A DNA stretch of 64,000 bases from Thermosulfuriphilus ammonigenes (GCF_011207455.1 NZ_CP048877.1:426576-490575), one strand, 5' to 3'. Counted from the stretch's first letter, positions 55,470 to 64,000 are shown. The notes: generated from the sequence alone by a model not told the origin. A program made the numbers and translations.

Positions 55470-56111
55470 AATAATTAACTTTCCATGAGATTTGTTTTTC
55501 CCCAAGCCCTCATTCACTTTTTGGGAGCTTACTCTAAAGAAGTTTTATGACACATGTGTCCTGATAATTTTCAGAATAACAGAAAAAGATCTTAAAAAAA
55601 ATTAAGTTTGCAGTAGATAATCGCGGAAATAAAGTGTCTAAAATTAGAAAACTACTTGAAAAATGTAGATGAAACAAACAAGAAAGTTCTAGTGATTAGG
55701 CATAATGAAATAGCACATTTGCAAATGGATGACTGATCGCAAAGTGCGTCAAAAATATTCGTTTAATATAGATACGTTGAATAGGTTAACAAAAAATTTG
55801 AACATGGTTTTTTGTGAAATTTGCAAATTGTTTAATCAAGATAGAGGACTTGTTTTGTGGGGATTAGACGATGAGATGGAAGAAATTATGGATAGCATTG
55901 CAAAACAAAGCCCTTTAATAAGGATGCCAGAAGATCAGCCAGACTATTGGGAGGTCTATAAGAAAGAATTGAGCATTGATGACCTTAATATTCTCAACCA
56001 TTATCGCGGTAAATTTGGCTTGCCATATGTGTGAGATCCATATCATACTGGAGTTTATAAAGTTGCCAAAAGGCTTTGGAAGAAACCAAAATACTATTTG
56101 AAAGTGTATTA
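55470..56111 (+). pseudogene. Decayed HEPN-like (AbiU2-type?) gene
   Basis: Fragments in all three plus frames line up as one protein. They read 'FFPKPSFTFWELTLKKFYD' to a stop after an A-run near 55605; then 'DNRGNKVSKIRKLL'; then 'NYLKNVDETNKKVLVIRHNE' continuing IAHLQMDD to a TGA near 55734. The last is a 101-residue frame (55729-56034) starting 'MTDRKVRQKYSFNIDTLNRL'. R-H-N-E-I-A-H fits the Rx4-6H motif of HEPN ribonucleases, and the F-W opening with N-K-V-S pattern recalls AbiU2-type proteins. After the stop at 56034 the same frame continues to 56111 ('YHTGVYKVAKRLWKKPKYY'). At least three frame shifts make it inactive, unless the last frame is expressed alone. Confidence 0.5.
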
Positions 56112-56481
56112 AATATAATCTTCAAAGAAGCTTAGGAGGATAAAAAGAGGTATAGGTGGGCGAAGCTGGGGGATGCTAAGTTTTTTAAAATATAAATTAG
56201 TTCAACGCCTAAGACGGGTGTAAAAGAGTATTGGGAAAGGAGCACTAAATGGCTAGCGCCAAAAGACTTAGGTAAAAGTCAGGAAATATTATGTTAATGA
56301 CACTGAACGAAAAATAGCAAAAGAAGGGGTTAAAAGTTGTTCAGCTTCTTTAGTCTCAAAAGGTAGTATTGTTATATCAAAAAGAGTACTATTGTATATG
56401 TATTTTATATGTATGATATTCTTTCCGAAGCTATATATTTCAAAGAAAGTATTTTAAACAAAGCCTTTAGGGGGCGTCGCT
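56112..56481. other. AT-rich intergenic stretch before the KAP gene
   Basis: Only short broken frames are seen and no promoter can be named with confidence. GGGGGC lies 8 bases before the GTG start of the next gene and is the likely ribosome binding site. Confidence 0.4.
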
Positions 56482-58401
56482 GTGAATAGTCAGTATCAGC
56501 TAAGGTTTTTAGATGACTGCCCTGTATTTGAAGATAAAATCGGATTGCACAATAATATTGCTAAAAGTATAAAGAATATAATTGCTTTGACTCATGCCAG
56601 CAAGGAAAATGGTCATAAGAAGAAAATAATAGGTCTCTTTGGTTCTTGGGGCTCAGGTAAATCTACTGTAGTAGAGATATTAAAACAAGAATTAGGAGAT
56701 AAGAAGATATTTATATTTGATTCATGGTCCCACAGGGGAGATTTTCTAAAGAGAGCTTTTCTATTAGAATTGGCAAATAAGTTAGGAGTTAAGGAGGAAG
56801 AATATAAACAAGAGATCGGTAATGGTAAACTAACTATGGAAACTGTCTTAACAAGAAAAGTAATAAATAGGATTATTGATTCTAAGCCATTATCAAAGCT
56901 AGATAAACCTATCAAATACTTAACATCTATACTGATATTATCAGTTATAATTATTGCTCTTACTAAAATCTTGAGATACCTAATACTGCCTTTGGTTCCA
57001 AATAATTTGGTTGATCGCTGGGATAAATTCGCGCCTAAATGGATTATTCTCGTGATTCTCACATTGTTAATTCTTTGGAAAAGAAAATTTATAAGTCAAG
57101 TATTAAGTGATTTTATAAATTTTTACTTTTTAAGAAAAGCAAATATTACAGAATCTCACACAACAAAAGAAGATTTAGAATTCACAAATTATGATTACGA
57201 AAAATACCTATCTGATATTATTAAAATAGCAAAAGAGAAAAACAAGTTCGATACAAATAGTCCGTTCATTATAGTTTTTGATAACATAGACAGGGTAGAA
57301 GATGAAACTGTCTTGAATACACTCTCTCTAATACAACTGACAAACGAAGCTATAAGCAAATCCAAATTTAATAATATTTACTTTCTTATACCCATAGATA
57401 AAGAGCGCCTTAAGAAAACTGTAAAGACAATAATTGCAAAAAGTGATTCTGATGATGGGGAAAGAGAAAAGTTTGCACGTGATTTCTTAGAGAAAATTTT
57501 TCCTTACAAGATTACTATACCAAACATTAGTCACACAAATTGGAGGGAATTCTTTGTGGAACTAATAAAGGAAGCTTTCAGCTCTTCAAGTATTTCTGAA
57601 AATGACATATTATTTATTAGACGCTTATTTGAACAAGCTATTATTGAATCAAATACTAATCTTACTCCACGGGAGATTAAAAACTTTATAAATAGCCTCG
57701 TTGAAAATTATATTTATTGGCAAAACTTTGAAAAAGCTCCAGATTTGAAACTTCAAGCTTTATTTGTAATACTTAATAATTATCTAAGTGAAGAATTAAA
57801 AGGATTTATAGATAAATTTGAAGAGTCTAAAAGCTTTGAGAAAGTTATACAATCAGTCAATGGGAATAATGCCGATAGAAGCAGTAAAAGTGGTAGTTTT
57901 GAGAAAATTAAAAAAATTATAGACATTGCTAAAAATGAATTTACTGAAAAAGAAGTTCTTGCATCTTTACTAAAACAATTTTATAGAACAGATAAAATAT
58001 ACACACTATTTGTTGAACAATTTAATAATGCTATCAATACTAAAGATGTGGACACCATAAATAAAATAGTTGAACTGCTTGGAGATAAAGATAAGATTAT
58101 TGCTTTAATTGATGCAGCCATAGAGTCAAAGAGTGATTATGAGCAGGATATAAACTTACTACTCAAGCTTATATTTTCCTTTCAGAAATCTAAGCTAAAA
58201 GTATATAATACATATAATACTTATGAAACATTTATTATCACATCCTTAAAGGATATAATTGCTGATATAGAGGAGTTGTCTAAGCTGGATATTTCTAACG
58301 TGAATGAGTTTAAATACATAATAGATTCTAATACAGAAATCAGGAATATGTTTATAGAGAAAAGTGCAGAAATCATAACGCTTACTTCAAAGGAGGAATA
58401 G
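56482..58401 (+). CDS. KAP-family membrane P-loop NTPase
   Basis: This 639-residue NTPase has Walker A 'GSWGSGKST' (54-62) and Walker B 'FIIVFDNIDRVED' (262-274). Two membrane helices (about 148-175 and 188-206) lie between them, the hallmark of KAP NTPases, which are anchored in the membrane with the NTPase in the cytoplasm. A long helical C-terminal part (about 330-639) is Lys/Glu/Asn-rich. The start is GTG 56482. KAP proteins recur in bacterial defence and toxin-antitoxin neighbourhoods. Base composition is far more AT-rich than in the flanking genes, a sign of transfer. The next gene begins one base after its stop. Confidence 0.88.
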   Translation: MNSQYQLRFLDDCPVFEDKIGLHNNIAKSIKNIIALTHASKENGHKKKIIGLFGSWGSGKSTVVEILKQELGDKKIFIFDSWSHRGDFLKRAFLLELANKLGVKEEEYKQEIGNGKLTMETVLTRKVINRIIDSKPLSKLDKPIKYLTSILILSVIIIALTKILRYLILPLVPNNLVDRWDKFAPKWIILVILTLLILWKRKFISQVLSDFINFYFLRKANITESHTTKEDLEFTNYDYEKYLSDIIKIAKEKNKFDTNSPFIIVFDNIDRVEDETVLNTLSLIQLTNEAISKSKFNNIYFLIPIDKERLKKTVKTIIAKSDSDDGEREKFARDFLEKIFPYKITIPNISHTNWREFFVELIKEAFSSSSISENDILFIRRLFEQAIIESNTNLTPREIKNFINSLVENYIYWQNFEKAPDLKLQALFVILNNYLSEELKGFIDKFEESKSFEKVIQSVNGNNADRSSKSGSFEKIKKIIDIAKNEFTEKEVLASLLKQFYRTDKIYTLFVEQFNNAINTKDVDTINKIVELLGDKDKIIALIDAAIESKSDYEQDINLLLKLIFSFQKSKLKVYNTYNTYETFIITSLKDIIADIEELSKLDISNVNEFKYIIDSNTEIRNMFIEKSAEIITLTSKEE

Positions 58402-58402
58402 G

Positions 58403-60130
58403 GTGAAGTATGAACGTAAGCTTACTTTTATAAAAGCCTTGGCAGAATTAGATAAATTAATAAATATAAGAAATGAACTTGCTAATAAGTTACAAAAGAA
58501 ATTTGAAGAATTAGATATTAACCAGAAAGAATTAATAATTTTAGATTTAGTTGAAGCAGCGTCTTCCCATGAAGCATTCATAGAACCTATTATTAATATC
58601 AAATCTTTAAATATCGGGGAGATTATAAACTTAATAAATAATAGAATAACAAATAACCTTAACTTCTTAAAAGAAATAGATGATCGGTGTTATACTCTGC
58701 TTAAAATCCTATTGAAATTGAAAAGGTTAGACATTAATTGCTCAATAGATTTTATAAGAAGGCTCCATACATTAATTCAGGAGCTTTTCAGTCAAAACAT
58801 TATTTGGAATTACTGGAACAACCCCAATAATCCAAACTATCAAAATCATATCGTTAATTATCTATTCAGGAACAAATCTTTAGTTGACTTAATGGCAATA
58901 CACACAATAAATATTTATAGACAAGAAAAAGATAAGTCGGAAAATTCTAATACTTTGCAACAAATTAGGAATTTTGAAAAGTTCATCATTTCAGTATATT
59001 TACGTATGGCTCAAAAGATTGAAGAAACGAGGAATACATTGGCACCTCTATCAATAATATCTATAATTTTGGATTTATCTGCTGAAGTCCAACCTATGGC
59101 TAATTTCGGGAATATTAATTTAAAAGAAGTATATGGAGCGGTTGTTAATTATAAAAAGCTTGATAGTACTTTAACCGAGTATTTATCACTTTTATATAAT
59201 ACTGCTCTTATATATGGTTTTCTGGACGAATTAGAACAACAATGGAGTCACATATCCGATGGATATAAATCTTTTATTTTGGAATTAATATTGGATGAAG
59301 CTTTCTATACAGACAAAATGTTAGTTGATTATTATATTTTGCTAAGCAGAAATATCCATGAAAAATACGAAAACATTATTTTGCACAAAAACAAAAAAGA
59401 TAAATTCTGGTATAAAAATATAGTAATAGATAATTTAACTCGGAAGGAGAATAATAAGCTTAGTATAATTCATAAAGAAACAATTAGATTTTTACTTTCA
59501 GATATCTTAAATAAAGAGTGGTTGAGAGAAGATGATATAACTCAAAAAGTAAAAGAATTTATTAAGAAACATATTTCAAAGATTTTTGAAGAAGATTATA
59601 TTTATAGCATGCTTGAGCTGTTAGTGACATCTAAGCAGAGATTAGATGTTGACTATACTTCAGACAATTTTGGTCAAAAAATTTTAGAAAATTTCATAAA
59701 TGTAAATGATAATAATTCCCATATATTGGAATTTCTTTTTGCTAATGCAGAATATATACTAAAGAAAAAAGACATTTTAAGGCTAATAAGGAAAATTATT
59801 GAGGAGTTAAGTAAGGAGTTGTCAAAAACACAAGAGGACCACATTAAACTTTTAGGAGAAGCAAGACATCTTATCAACAATATAGACATAGATTTAATTG
59901 AAAGAGTTTTTGATAAGCTAATAGACATTAAAGACAATGCTACACCTTATAAACTTTTTCTATTGATTATTGAAGAAAATAAACAAACATTGAACAATGA
60001 ATTTATAAAAGATATAAAAGATAAACTTAACAATATTAAAGAACATTCTAACGATGAAGAAACTATTAAAACTATAGATGCAATACTTGAGCACTTGGAG
60101 GACAGTTCTAATGCCCATCAACAAAGCTAA
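58403..60130 (+). CDS. Unrecognised 575-residue partner of KAP NTPase
   Basis: I do not recognise this protein. It appears all-helical, highly charged and rich in Ile, Leu, Lys, Asn and Glu, with heptad-like stretches ('FIKALAELDKLINIRNELAN' at the start, 'LEHLEDSSNAHQQS' at the end). It has no membrane helix, no cysteine cluster and no nuclease motif that I can see. The GTG start lies one base after the KAP stop behind GGAGG, so the two genes form an operon. It could be a sensor, effector or scaffold acting with the KAP NTPase. Composition matches KAP and not the flanks. Confidence 0.75.
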   Translation: MKYERKLTFIKALAELDKLINIRNELANKLQKKFEELDINQKELIILDLVEAASSHEAFIEPIINIKSLNIGEIINLINNRITNNLNFLKEIDDRCYTLLKILLKLKRLDINCSIDFIRRLHTLIQELFSQNIIWNYWNNPNNPNYQNHIVNYLFRNKSLVDLMAIHTINIYRQEKDKSENSNTLQQIRNFEKFIISVYLRMAQKIEETRNTLAPLSIISIILDLSAEVQPMANFGNINLKEVYGAVVNYKKLDSTLTEYLSLLYNTALIYGFLDELEQQWSHISDGYKSFILELILDEAFYTDKMLVDYYILLSRNIHEKYENIILHKNKKDKFWYKNIVIDNLTRKENNKLSIIHKETIRFLLSDILNKEWLREDDITQKVKEFIKKHISKIFEEDYIYSMLELLVTSKQRLDVDYTSDNFGQKILENFINVNDNNSHILEFLFANAEYILKKKDILRLIRKIIEELSKELSKTQEDHIKLLGEARHLINNIDIDLIERVFDKLIDIKDNATPYKLFLLIIEENKQTLNNEFIKDIKDKLNNIKEHSNDEETIKTIDAILEHLEDSSNAHQQS

Positions 60131-60150
60131 AACAAAGCATAGAGTAATAC

Positions 60151-60186
60151 ATCGGTGTGTTTTTTCTGCGATCGGTGTGTTTTTTC
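60151..60186 (+). repeat. Two direct copies of a 16-bp repeat at the AT-rich border
   Basis: ATCGGTGTGTTTTTTC occurs at 60151-60166 and 60171-60186, a 20-bp period, just after the end of the 575-residue gene and where GC content rises again. It may mark a recombination border, or the T-run may act as a terminator signal for the KAP operon. Confidence 0.7.
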
Positions 60187-60203
60187 CTACTCAGATTCAT
60201 CGC

Positions 60204-60641
60204 TTAAAGATTCAGATAAGGGTTACCCTTAAACGGATTGATGATCTCCACCCCTTCAAGCTTCATGCCGTGGGATAGATCCTCCGTGAAGAGAACCCTG
60301 CAACCTCCTTTCTTTGCCGCACTGACAATAAGCGCATCCCAGAAAGAAATTTTATACTTCCGGCTTATCTCTATTCCCCGTAGTACAAGCGGCGGATCCG
60401 TGATTACTATGGTCGGTAATTTGGCATACCGCTGTACTATGGATTCGGCATCTTCTTCGGCGATTCCCATCTTTCTGGTAAGGACTACGTAAAGTTCCTG
60501 TAAAACCTGCACCGAAATCATCATTCGACCCGAGGGTCTCCACTCGGCAAGAAGCTGTCTCGCAATAGCCCTCTTCTTCGGATCTTTTAGTTCAAACTCG
60601 TAAGCCAGGATGTTAGTGTCAAAAAACGCCTTATAAGTCAT
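60204..60641 (-). CDS. VapC-type PIN-domain toxin
   Basis: This 145-residue PIN ribonuclease is the toxin of a type II pair. Acidic catalytic residues are visible at D8 ('FFDTNILAYEF'), E49 ('VLQELYVVL'), the Asp of 'SFWDALIV' (about 101) and 'FTEDLSHG'. It starts at ATG 60641, overlapping the antitoxin by 11 bases. VapC toxins cleave tRNA or rRNA when freed from antitoxin. Confidence 0.9.
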   Translation of the reverse strand: MTYKAFFDTNILAYEFELKDPKKRAIARQLLAEWRPSGRMMISVQVLQELYVVLTRKMGIAEEDAESIVQRYAKLPTIVITDPPLVLRGIEISRKYKISFWDALIVSAAKKGGCRVLFTEDLSHGMKLEGVEIINPFKGNPYLNL

Positions 60642-60867
60642 AAAGTTCTTCCCGGTTCCACCTTTCCAGGTGCCCCCCTACTTTCCGGGCTATCTCTTCC
60701 AGTTCCCTGTGAACTTCTTCATAAATGTTCCCTTTTTGTCCCAGCTCTTCTTCTATCCGTTCCCGGACGAAAGCGGAAATGCTTTTCCCCGCCAGAGCAG
60801 CCCTTCTTCTAAGCTCCCTCCAAGTTTCTTCGGAAAGGGTTACGGTGATAACCTTTCCCTTGCTCAT
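60631..60867 (-). CDS. CopG-like (RHH) antitoxin
   Basis: This 78-residue protein opens with a ribbon-helix-helix pattern ('VITVTLSEETWRELRRRAAL') and the 'GKSISAFVRERIEEEL' helix; its charged C-terminal tail would block the PIN toxin. It precedes and overlaps the toxin gene, the usual order. It likely represses its own promoter in the AT-rich region upstream (60868-60965). Confidence 0.88.
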   Translation of the reverse strand: MSKGKVITVTLSEETWRELRRRAALAGKSISAFVRERIEEELGQKGNIYEEVHRELEEIARKVGGHLERWNREELYDL

Positions 60868-60965
60868 CCTATAAAACCTCTCAATAATTTATTGAATCGT
60901 AATTTAATTAATAACTTTTTGCAACATTGCTCCGCTACTGGCGAGTCTGGAGTGGACTTATCATA

Positions 60966-61016
60966 TTGACTTCCACAAATAAACTGGCCAAAATTTGATT
61001 AATTGGTTGATTAATT
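60966..61016 (+). promoter_or_regulatory. Promoter and repeat operator of the Phd-PIN pair
   Basis: TTGACT (60966-60971), 17 bases and CAAAAT (60989-60994) form a promoter. Directly after it the 10-mer TTGATTAATT occurs twice, at 60995-61004 and 61007-61016, a fitting site for the autorepressing antitoxin. Expression of the divergent pair may also respond to this region. Confidence 0.4.
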
Positions 61017-61035
61017 ATTTTGGGAGGTAGAGATT

Positions 61036-61347
61036 TTGAAACGCGTGGTTAGCGCTACCGAAGCCCGGATTCGTTTTGGAGAGCTTATCCGAAGGGTGGT
61101 GGAGGAGGGGGAGCCTGTTCTTGTAGAAAGGGGTGGAAAGCCCTACGTAGTGCTTCTTTCCGTAGAAGAATATGAACGTCTTAAGGCTGCCCAGAAAAAA
61201 GAAACCTGGCGCGAAACCGTTAAAGAGATTTTACGTTTGGGGACCCGCATAAAATCCCGCAGAAAAGGAGAACCCCTTACCCCGCCTGAAGATATCATCC
61301 GCGAGCTGCGTGAGGAAAGAGATGCCCAGCTCCCCCGTCTGCGTTGA
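61036..61347 (+). CDS. Phd/YefM-family antitoxin
   Basis: This 103-residue antitoxin has the Phd opening 'VSATEARIRFGELIRRV', 'GEPVLVERGGKPYVVLLS' and 'VEEYERLKA', with a charged tail that would bind the PIN toxin. The start is TTG 61036 behind GGGAGGT. It overlaps the toxin gene by 26 bases. It is oriented away from the CopG-PIN pair. Confidence 0.9.
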   Translation: MKRVVSATEARIRFGELIRRVVEEGEPVLVERGGKPYVVLLSVEEYERLKAAQKKETWRETVKEILRLGTRIKSRRKGEPLTPPEDIIRELREERDAQLPRLR

Positions 61348-61750
61348 TGCAAGTTTTGTCATAAGGCTTCTGGAAAGTACCGATCCTCATTCTCCTGTTA
61401 TGCGCTTGTGGATAGCATGGCACGAGGATGGGCGTCCGATAGTGGCTCCTTCATTGCTATACTACGAAGTAACTAATGCTCTGTACCGCTATGTCGTTCA
61501 CGGAGAACTTTTAGCTGAGGAAGCCTCCGAATTGCTGGAACTGGCTTTAAAACTGAATATTGATCTTTATGGAGATACGGATTTACACCAGCGTGCTTTA
61601 AATCTAGCCAAGAAGCTTTCTCTGCCAGCAACATATGACGCCCACTATTTGGCTTTGGCTGAACGGCTCGGGGCTGAATTCTGGACGGCTGATAAACGTT
61701 TGGTACGAAGCGTACAAAAAGTAATGCCGTGGGTGCGCTTAATAAAGTGA
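61322..61750 (+). CDS. PIN-domain toxin, second pair
   Basis: This 142-residue VapC-like ribonuclease has D9 in 'CVDASFVIRLLES', Glu in 'LYYEVTNALYR', Asp in 'ATYDAHYLALAE' and Asp in 'WTADKRLV'. The ATG at 61322 is preferred with GAGGAAAG upstream; a GTG four codons earlier opens the frame. It ends 63 bases before the large helicase gene. Confidence 0.9.
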   Translation: MPSSPVCVDASFVIRLLESTDPHSPVMRLWIAWHEDGRPIVAPSLLYYEVTNALYRYVVHGELLAEEASELLELALKLNIDLYGDTDLHQRALNLAKKLSLPATYDAHYLALAERLGAEFWTADKRLVRSVQKVMPWVRLIK

Positions 61751-61813
61751 AATAAAATTTAGGAAATAACGGCCAAGCGCGAAAATAAAAGCCAAAAGAC
61801 CTGAGGAGCAAAA

Positions 61814-64000
61814 ATGAGCGCCTCCATCTTTGACCTGCACCAACTGGTCATCAATGATTACCGGGATTTTGTGCAATCCTTTATTCAGATCACGGATGAA
61901 AGGGCCCGGGAATTCATAGAACAGGCCTTAGTGCATGAAGAACACCTTTGGCCTGAGCCTTTGATCCAGCTCTCCCCTGCTTACAAACGGACGGCCACGG
62001 TAGACGACCTGGCAGCGGAAGGCCTTTTGCACCCGGAAACAGCTCAGATTTTCCGTACCAAAGAGGGCAAGGCCTTTGAGCTTTATCAGCATCAAGTAGA
62101 GGCCATCCGCAAAGCAGCGGCAGCCCAAAGCTTTGTGGTCACCTCAGGTACCGGCTCCGGAAAAAGCTTCTGCTACTTTATCCCTATCATTGACGCTATC
62201 CTCCGCGAGCCTGATCTCCCCCGTCCCGTAGCCTTGATCATTTATCCTTTAAACGCTTTGGCCAATTCCCAGCTTGCCACTTTAGAGGAGCTCTCTCGCT
62301 CTTATTTTAAAAGAACTGGCAAGGACTTTCCTATAACTTTTAAACGCTACACCGGAGAGACACCCGAAGAAGAAAGAGAAAAGATCCGCCGCAACCCTCC
62401 TCATATTCTTCTCACCAACTACGTTATGGCCGAACTCCTCCTTGTGCGCCCTGAGGATCGGCCTCTCCTCACCTCCGCCTCTAAAAGGGAGGCTCCATTT
62501 TTCCTGATCTTTGACGAACTGCATACCTATCGCGGGCGTCAGGGGGCCGATGTGGCCATGCTGGTAAGGAGGTTTAAGGCCAGACTAAACCGCAAGCCCA
62601 TCATCCACATCGGTACCAGTGCGACCATGGTGGCCTCGCGCCAGGCCAGCTTAGAAGAAAGGCGGGCTGCGGTGGCCGAATTCGCTTCCCGGTTCTTCGG
62701 CCATCCTTTTGGGGCAAACGACATCATCGACGAAACTTTAGAGCCTGTAACCGTCGGGGGGCCTCCTTCCGAGGAAGAGCTTAAAGAGGGTTTCGCCCGG
62801 CCTTTTCCTGAGGAAAGGAATGCTTATCTGAAACATCCCCTGGTCCGGTATCTGGAATATGAAATGGGGCTTGAGGAAAGGGACGGTGCACTTGTTCGCC
62901 GGGAACCAAGGCCCCTTTCCGAAGTGGCCAAAAAGCTAGCTTCCTTACTCGGGAAAGAGGAAGAAGAATGTTTGAACAAACTCCGTGCAGCTCTCCTTCA
63001 CGGCATACGTTTTCAGGTTCCCGGAGAACCGCCTCTTTTGGCTTTTAAGCTCCATCAATTTATCAGTCAGGGGCAAGCCGTTTACGCCACCCTTGAGCCC
63101 CTTGAGAAAAGGCGTTTTAGCCTGGAGCGACAGATCACCCAGGAGGAAGATACCCTCTGGGCCCCGCTTCGCTTCTGTCGTATCTGCGGCCAGGATCATT
63201 ATTGCGTAGTCCAAAGATCCGAAGACCAGTTTGAAGCCGCCCTCCCAGGGGAAGATTATACCGAAGAGGGCCTGAAGGGGTATCTCACTCCCCATTCTCC
63301 GGACCTGCCCGAGCTTGAAGAACTCATTCCTTCTGAATGGCGTGATCGTAGGGGAAGACTTAAAAATCCGTGGAAAGATAGGGTCCCACGTCTAGTTTGG
63401 GTTTTTCCTGACGGAAGATTCTCCTGGGATGAGGTAGAAGGGGCGGTACCCATGTGGTGGCAGGCAGAGCGGTTTTGGATCTGCCCCCGGTGTGGGGAGT
63501 ATTACACCGCCCGTGAAGGTGAATATTCCAAACTAGCCGCTCTTTCTACGGAAGGCAGGTCTTCGGCCACCACGGTCTTAGCCCTTTCCTTCTTGCGAAG
63601 GGCCCGGGAGACCGGGGCCCTAGAAGCAAAACTTTTATCTTTCACGGACAACCGCCAAGACGCTTCCCTTCAGGCTGGCCACTTTAATGATTTTGTTCGG
63701 GTGGCCATGCTTCGCTCAGCCCTTTATCAGGCCCTCAAAGAGCATGGCCAATTACAATTCGACAACGTGGCCCGGGAAGTGGTCAATCATCTGGGGCTTG
63801 AAATCGGCGCCATAGCCCAAAACCCGGAACTTGATCCTCAAAGTTCTCAAGCCCAGGAAGTTTGGACGACTTTTGAGAGCTTGACGGAATACCGAATATA
63901 CGAAGACCTCCGCCGCGGCTGGAGGGTTACCCAACCGAACCTGGAAGACGTTGGTCTCCTCCGCCTGGAATATCTGGGCCTTTCGGAACTGGTCGAAAGA
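61814..64000 (+). CDS. DEAD/DEAH helicase of the DUF1998-associated type, 3' end outside window
   Basis: 729 residues are visible and the frame is open to the window end. It shows Walker A 'GTGSGKS' (112-118), motif II DELH (234-237), the 'ELHTYRGRQGADVAMLVRR' box and motif III 'GTSATM'. Two cysteine pairs, C455/C458 ('FCRICG') and C557/C560 ('CPRCG'), could bind zinc. 'LLSFTDNRQDASLQAGHFND' (near residue 615) is typical of large defence helicases that carry or accompany DUF1998, such as DISARM DrmA/DrmB or Druantia DruE. It starts at ATG 61814 after TGAGGAG. Which of these families it belongs to cannot be settled without the missing end. Confidence 0.88.
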   Translation, partial: MSASIFDLHQLVINDYRDFVQSFIQITDERAREFIEQALVHEEHLWPEPLIQLSPAYKRTATVDDLAAEGLLHPETAQIFRTKEGKAFELYQHQVEAIRKAAAAQSFVVTSGTGSGKSFCYFIPIIDAILREPDLPRPVALIIYPLNALANSQLATLEELSRSYFKRTGKDFPITFKRYTGETPEEEREKIRRNPPHILLTNYVMAELLLVRPEDRPLLTSASKREAPFFLIFDELHTYRGRQGADVAMLVRRFKARLNRKPIIHIGTSATMVASRQASLEERRAAVAEFASRFFGHPFGANDIIDETLEPVTVGGPPSEEELKEGFARPFPEERNAYLKHPLVRYLEYEMGLEERDGALVRREPRPLSEVAKKLASLLGKEEEECLNKLRAALLHGIRFQVPGEPPLLAFKLHQFISQGQAVYATLEPLEKRRFSLERQITQEEDTLWAPLRFCRICGQDHYCVVQRSEDQFEAALPGEDYTEEGLKGYLTPHSPDLPELEELIPSEWRDRRGRLKNPWKDRVPRLVWVFPDGRFSWDEVEGAVPMWWQAERFWICPRCGEYYTAREGEYSKLAALSTEGRSSATTVLALSFLRRARETGALEAKLLSFTDNRQDASLQAGHFNDFVRVAMLRSALYQALKEHGQLQFDNVAREVVNHLGLEIGAIAQNPELDPQSSQAQEVWTTFESLTEYRIYEDLRRGWRVTQPNLEDVGLLRLEYLGLSELVER

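Noticed and set aside
60151-60186. Phage attachment site
   Set aside because: There is no integrase, no tRNA gene and no matching copy at the left edge of the AT-rich insert.

Overview
The window looks like chromosome from a thermophilic, sulfur-metabolising, Gram-negative anaerobe of the Thermodesulfobacteria/Desulfobacterota type. The clues are a TauE/SafE sulfite-exporter homologue, a YeiH-type putative sulfate exporter, a rubredoxin plus desulforedoxin-like protein, a periplasmic CbiK-type cobaltochelatase, a membrane-anchored multihaem cytochrome, TolC and porin-type outer-membrane proteins, and dense GC-rich genes full of GGCC. The name is an inference; no 16S gene is present.

Layout. 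1-7.5 kb: end of an AsmA-like gene, then a TetR-controlled TolC/HlyD/RND efflux operon. 7.7-8.3 kb: rubredoxin and desulforedoxin-like pair. 8.5-15.5 kb: a four-gene operon (B12-binding radical SAM, ComB-like phosphatase, AsnB-like amidotransferase, GT4 glycosyltransferase) and a FapA-like protein. 15.8-20.5 kb: cobalamin riboswitch followed by cbiK, cbiL, btuF, btuC, btuD. 20.5-26.6 kb: sulfite/sulfate exporter homologues, two UspA proteins and a porin. 27-33.4 kb: CZB chemoreceptor, an eight-CxxCH cytochrome whose frame is crossed by an in-frame UGA (probable selenocysteine), and a diguanylate cyclase. 33.4-45.5 kb: housekeeping genes (a nitrilase-HldE2 fusion, comF, icd, yajC, tgt, TPM protein, GldA/GldFG-like transporter, dtd, UPF0173 hydrolase). 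45.6-47.8 kb: a katG with unusual active-site substitutions.

48.2 kb to the end is a defence island. A SNF2-type helicase and a giant Eco57I-type adenine methylase overlap by 4 bases, as in DISARM class 1 (DrmD-DrmMI). A DEAD/DEAH helicase of the kind that usually carries DUF1998 starts at 61.8 kb and runs off the end. Between them sit a very AT-rich insert (decayed HEPN-like gene, KAP-family membrane NTPase and an unrecognised 575-residue partner) and two PIN-domain toxin-antitoxin pairs. The methylase gene carries five in-frame palindromic repeat insertions.

The strongest leads are the putative selenocysteine cytochrome, the composite defence island with its KAP pair, the protein-coding repeats in the methylase, and the KatG lacking its distal arginine. 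No CRISPR array, rRNA, tRNA or complete transposon was seen.
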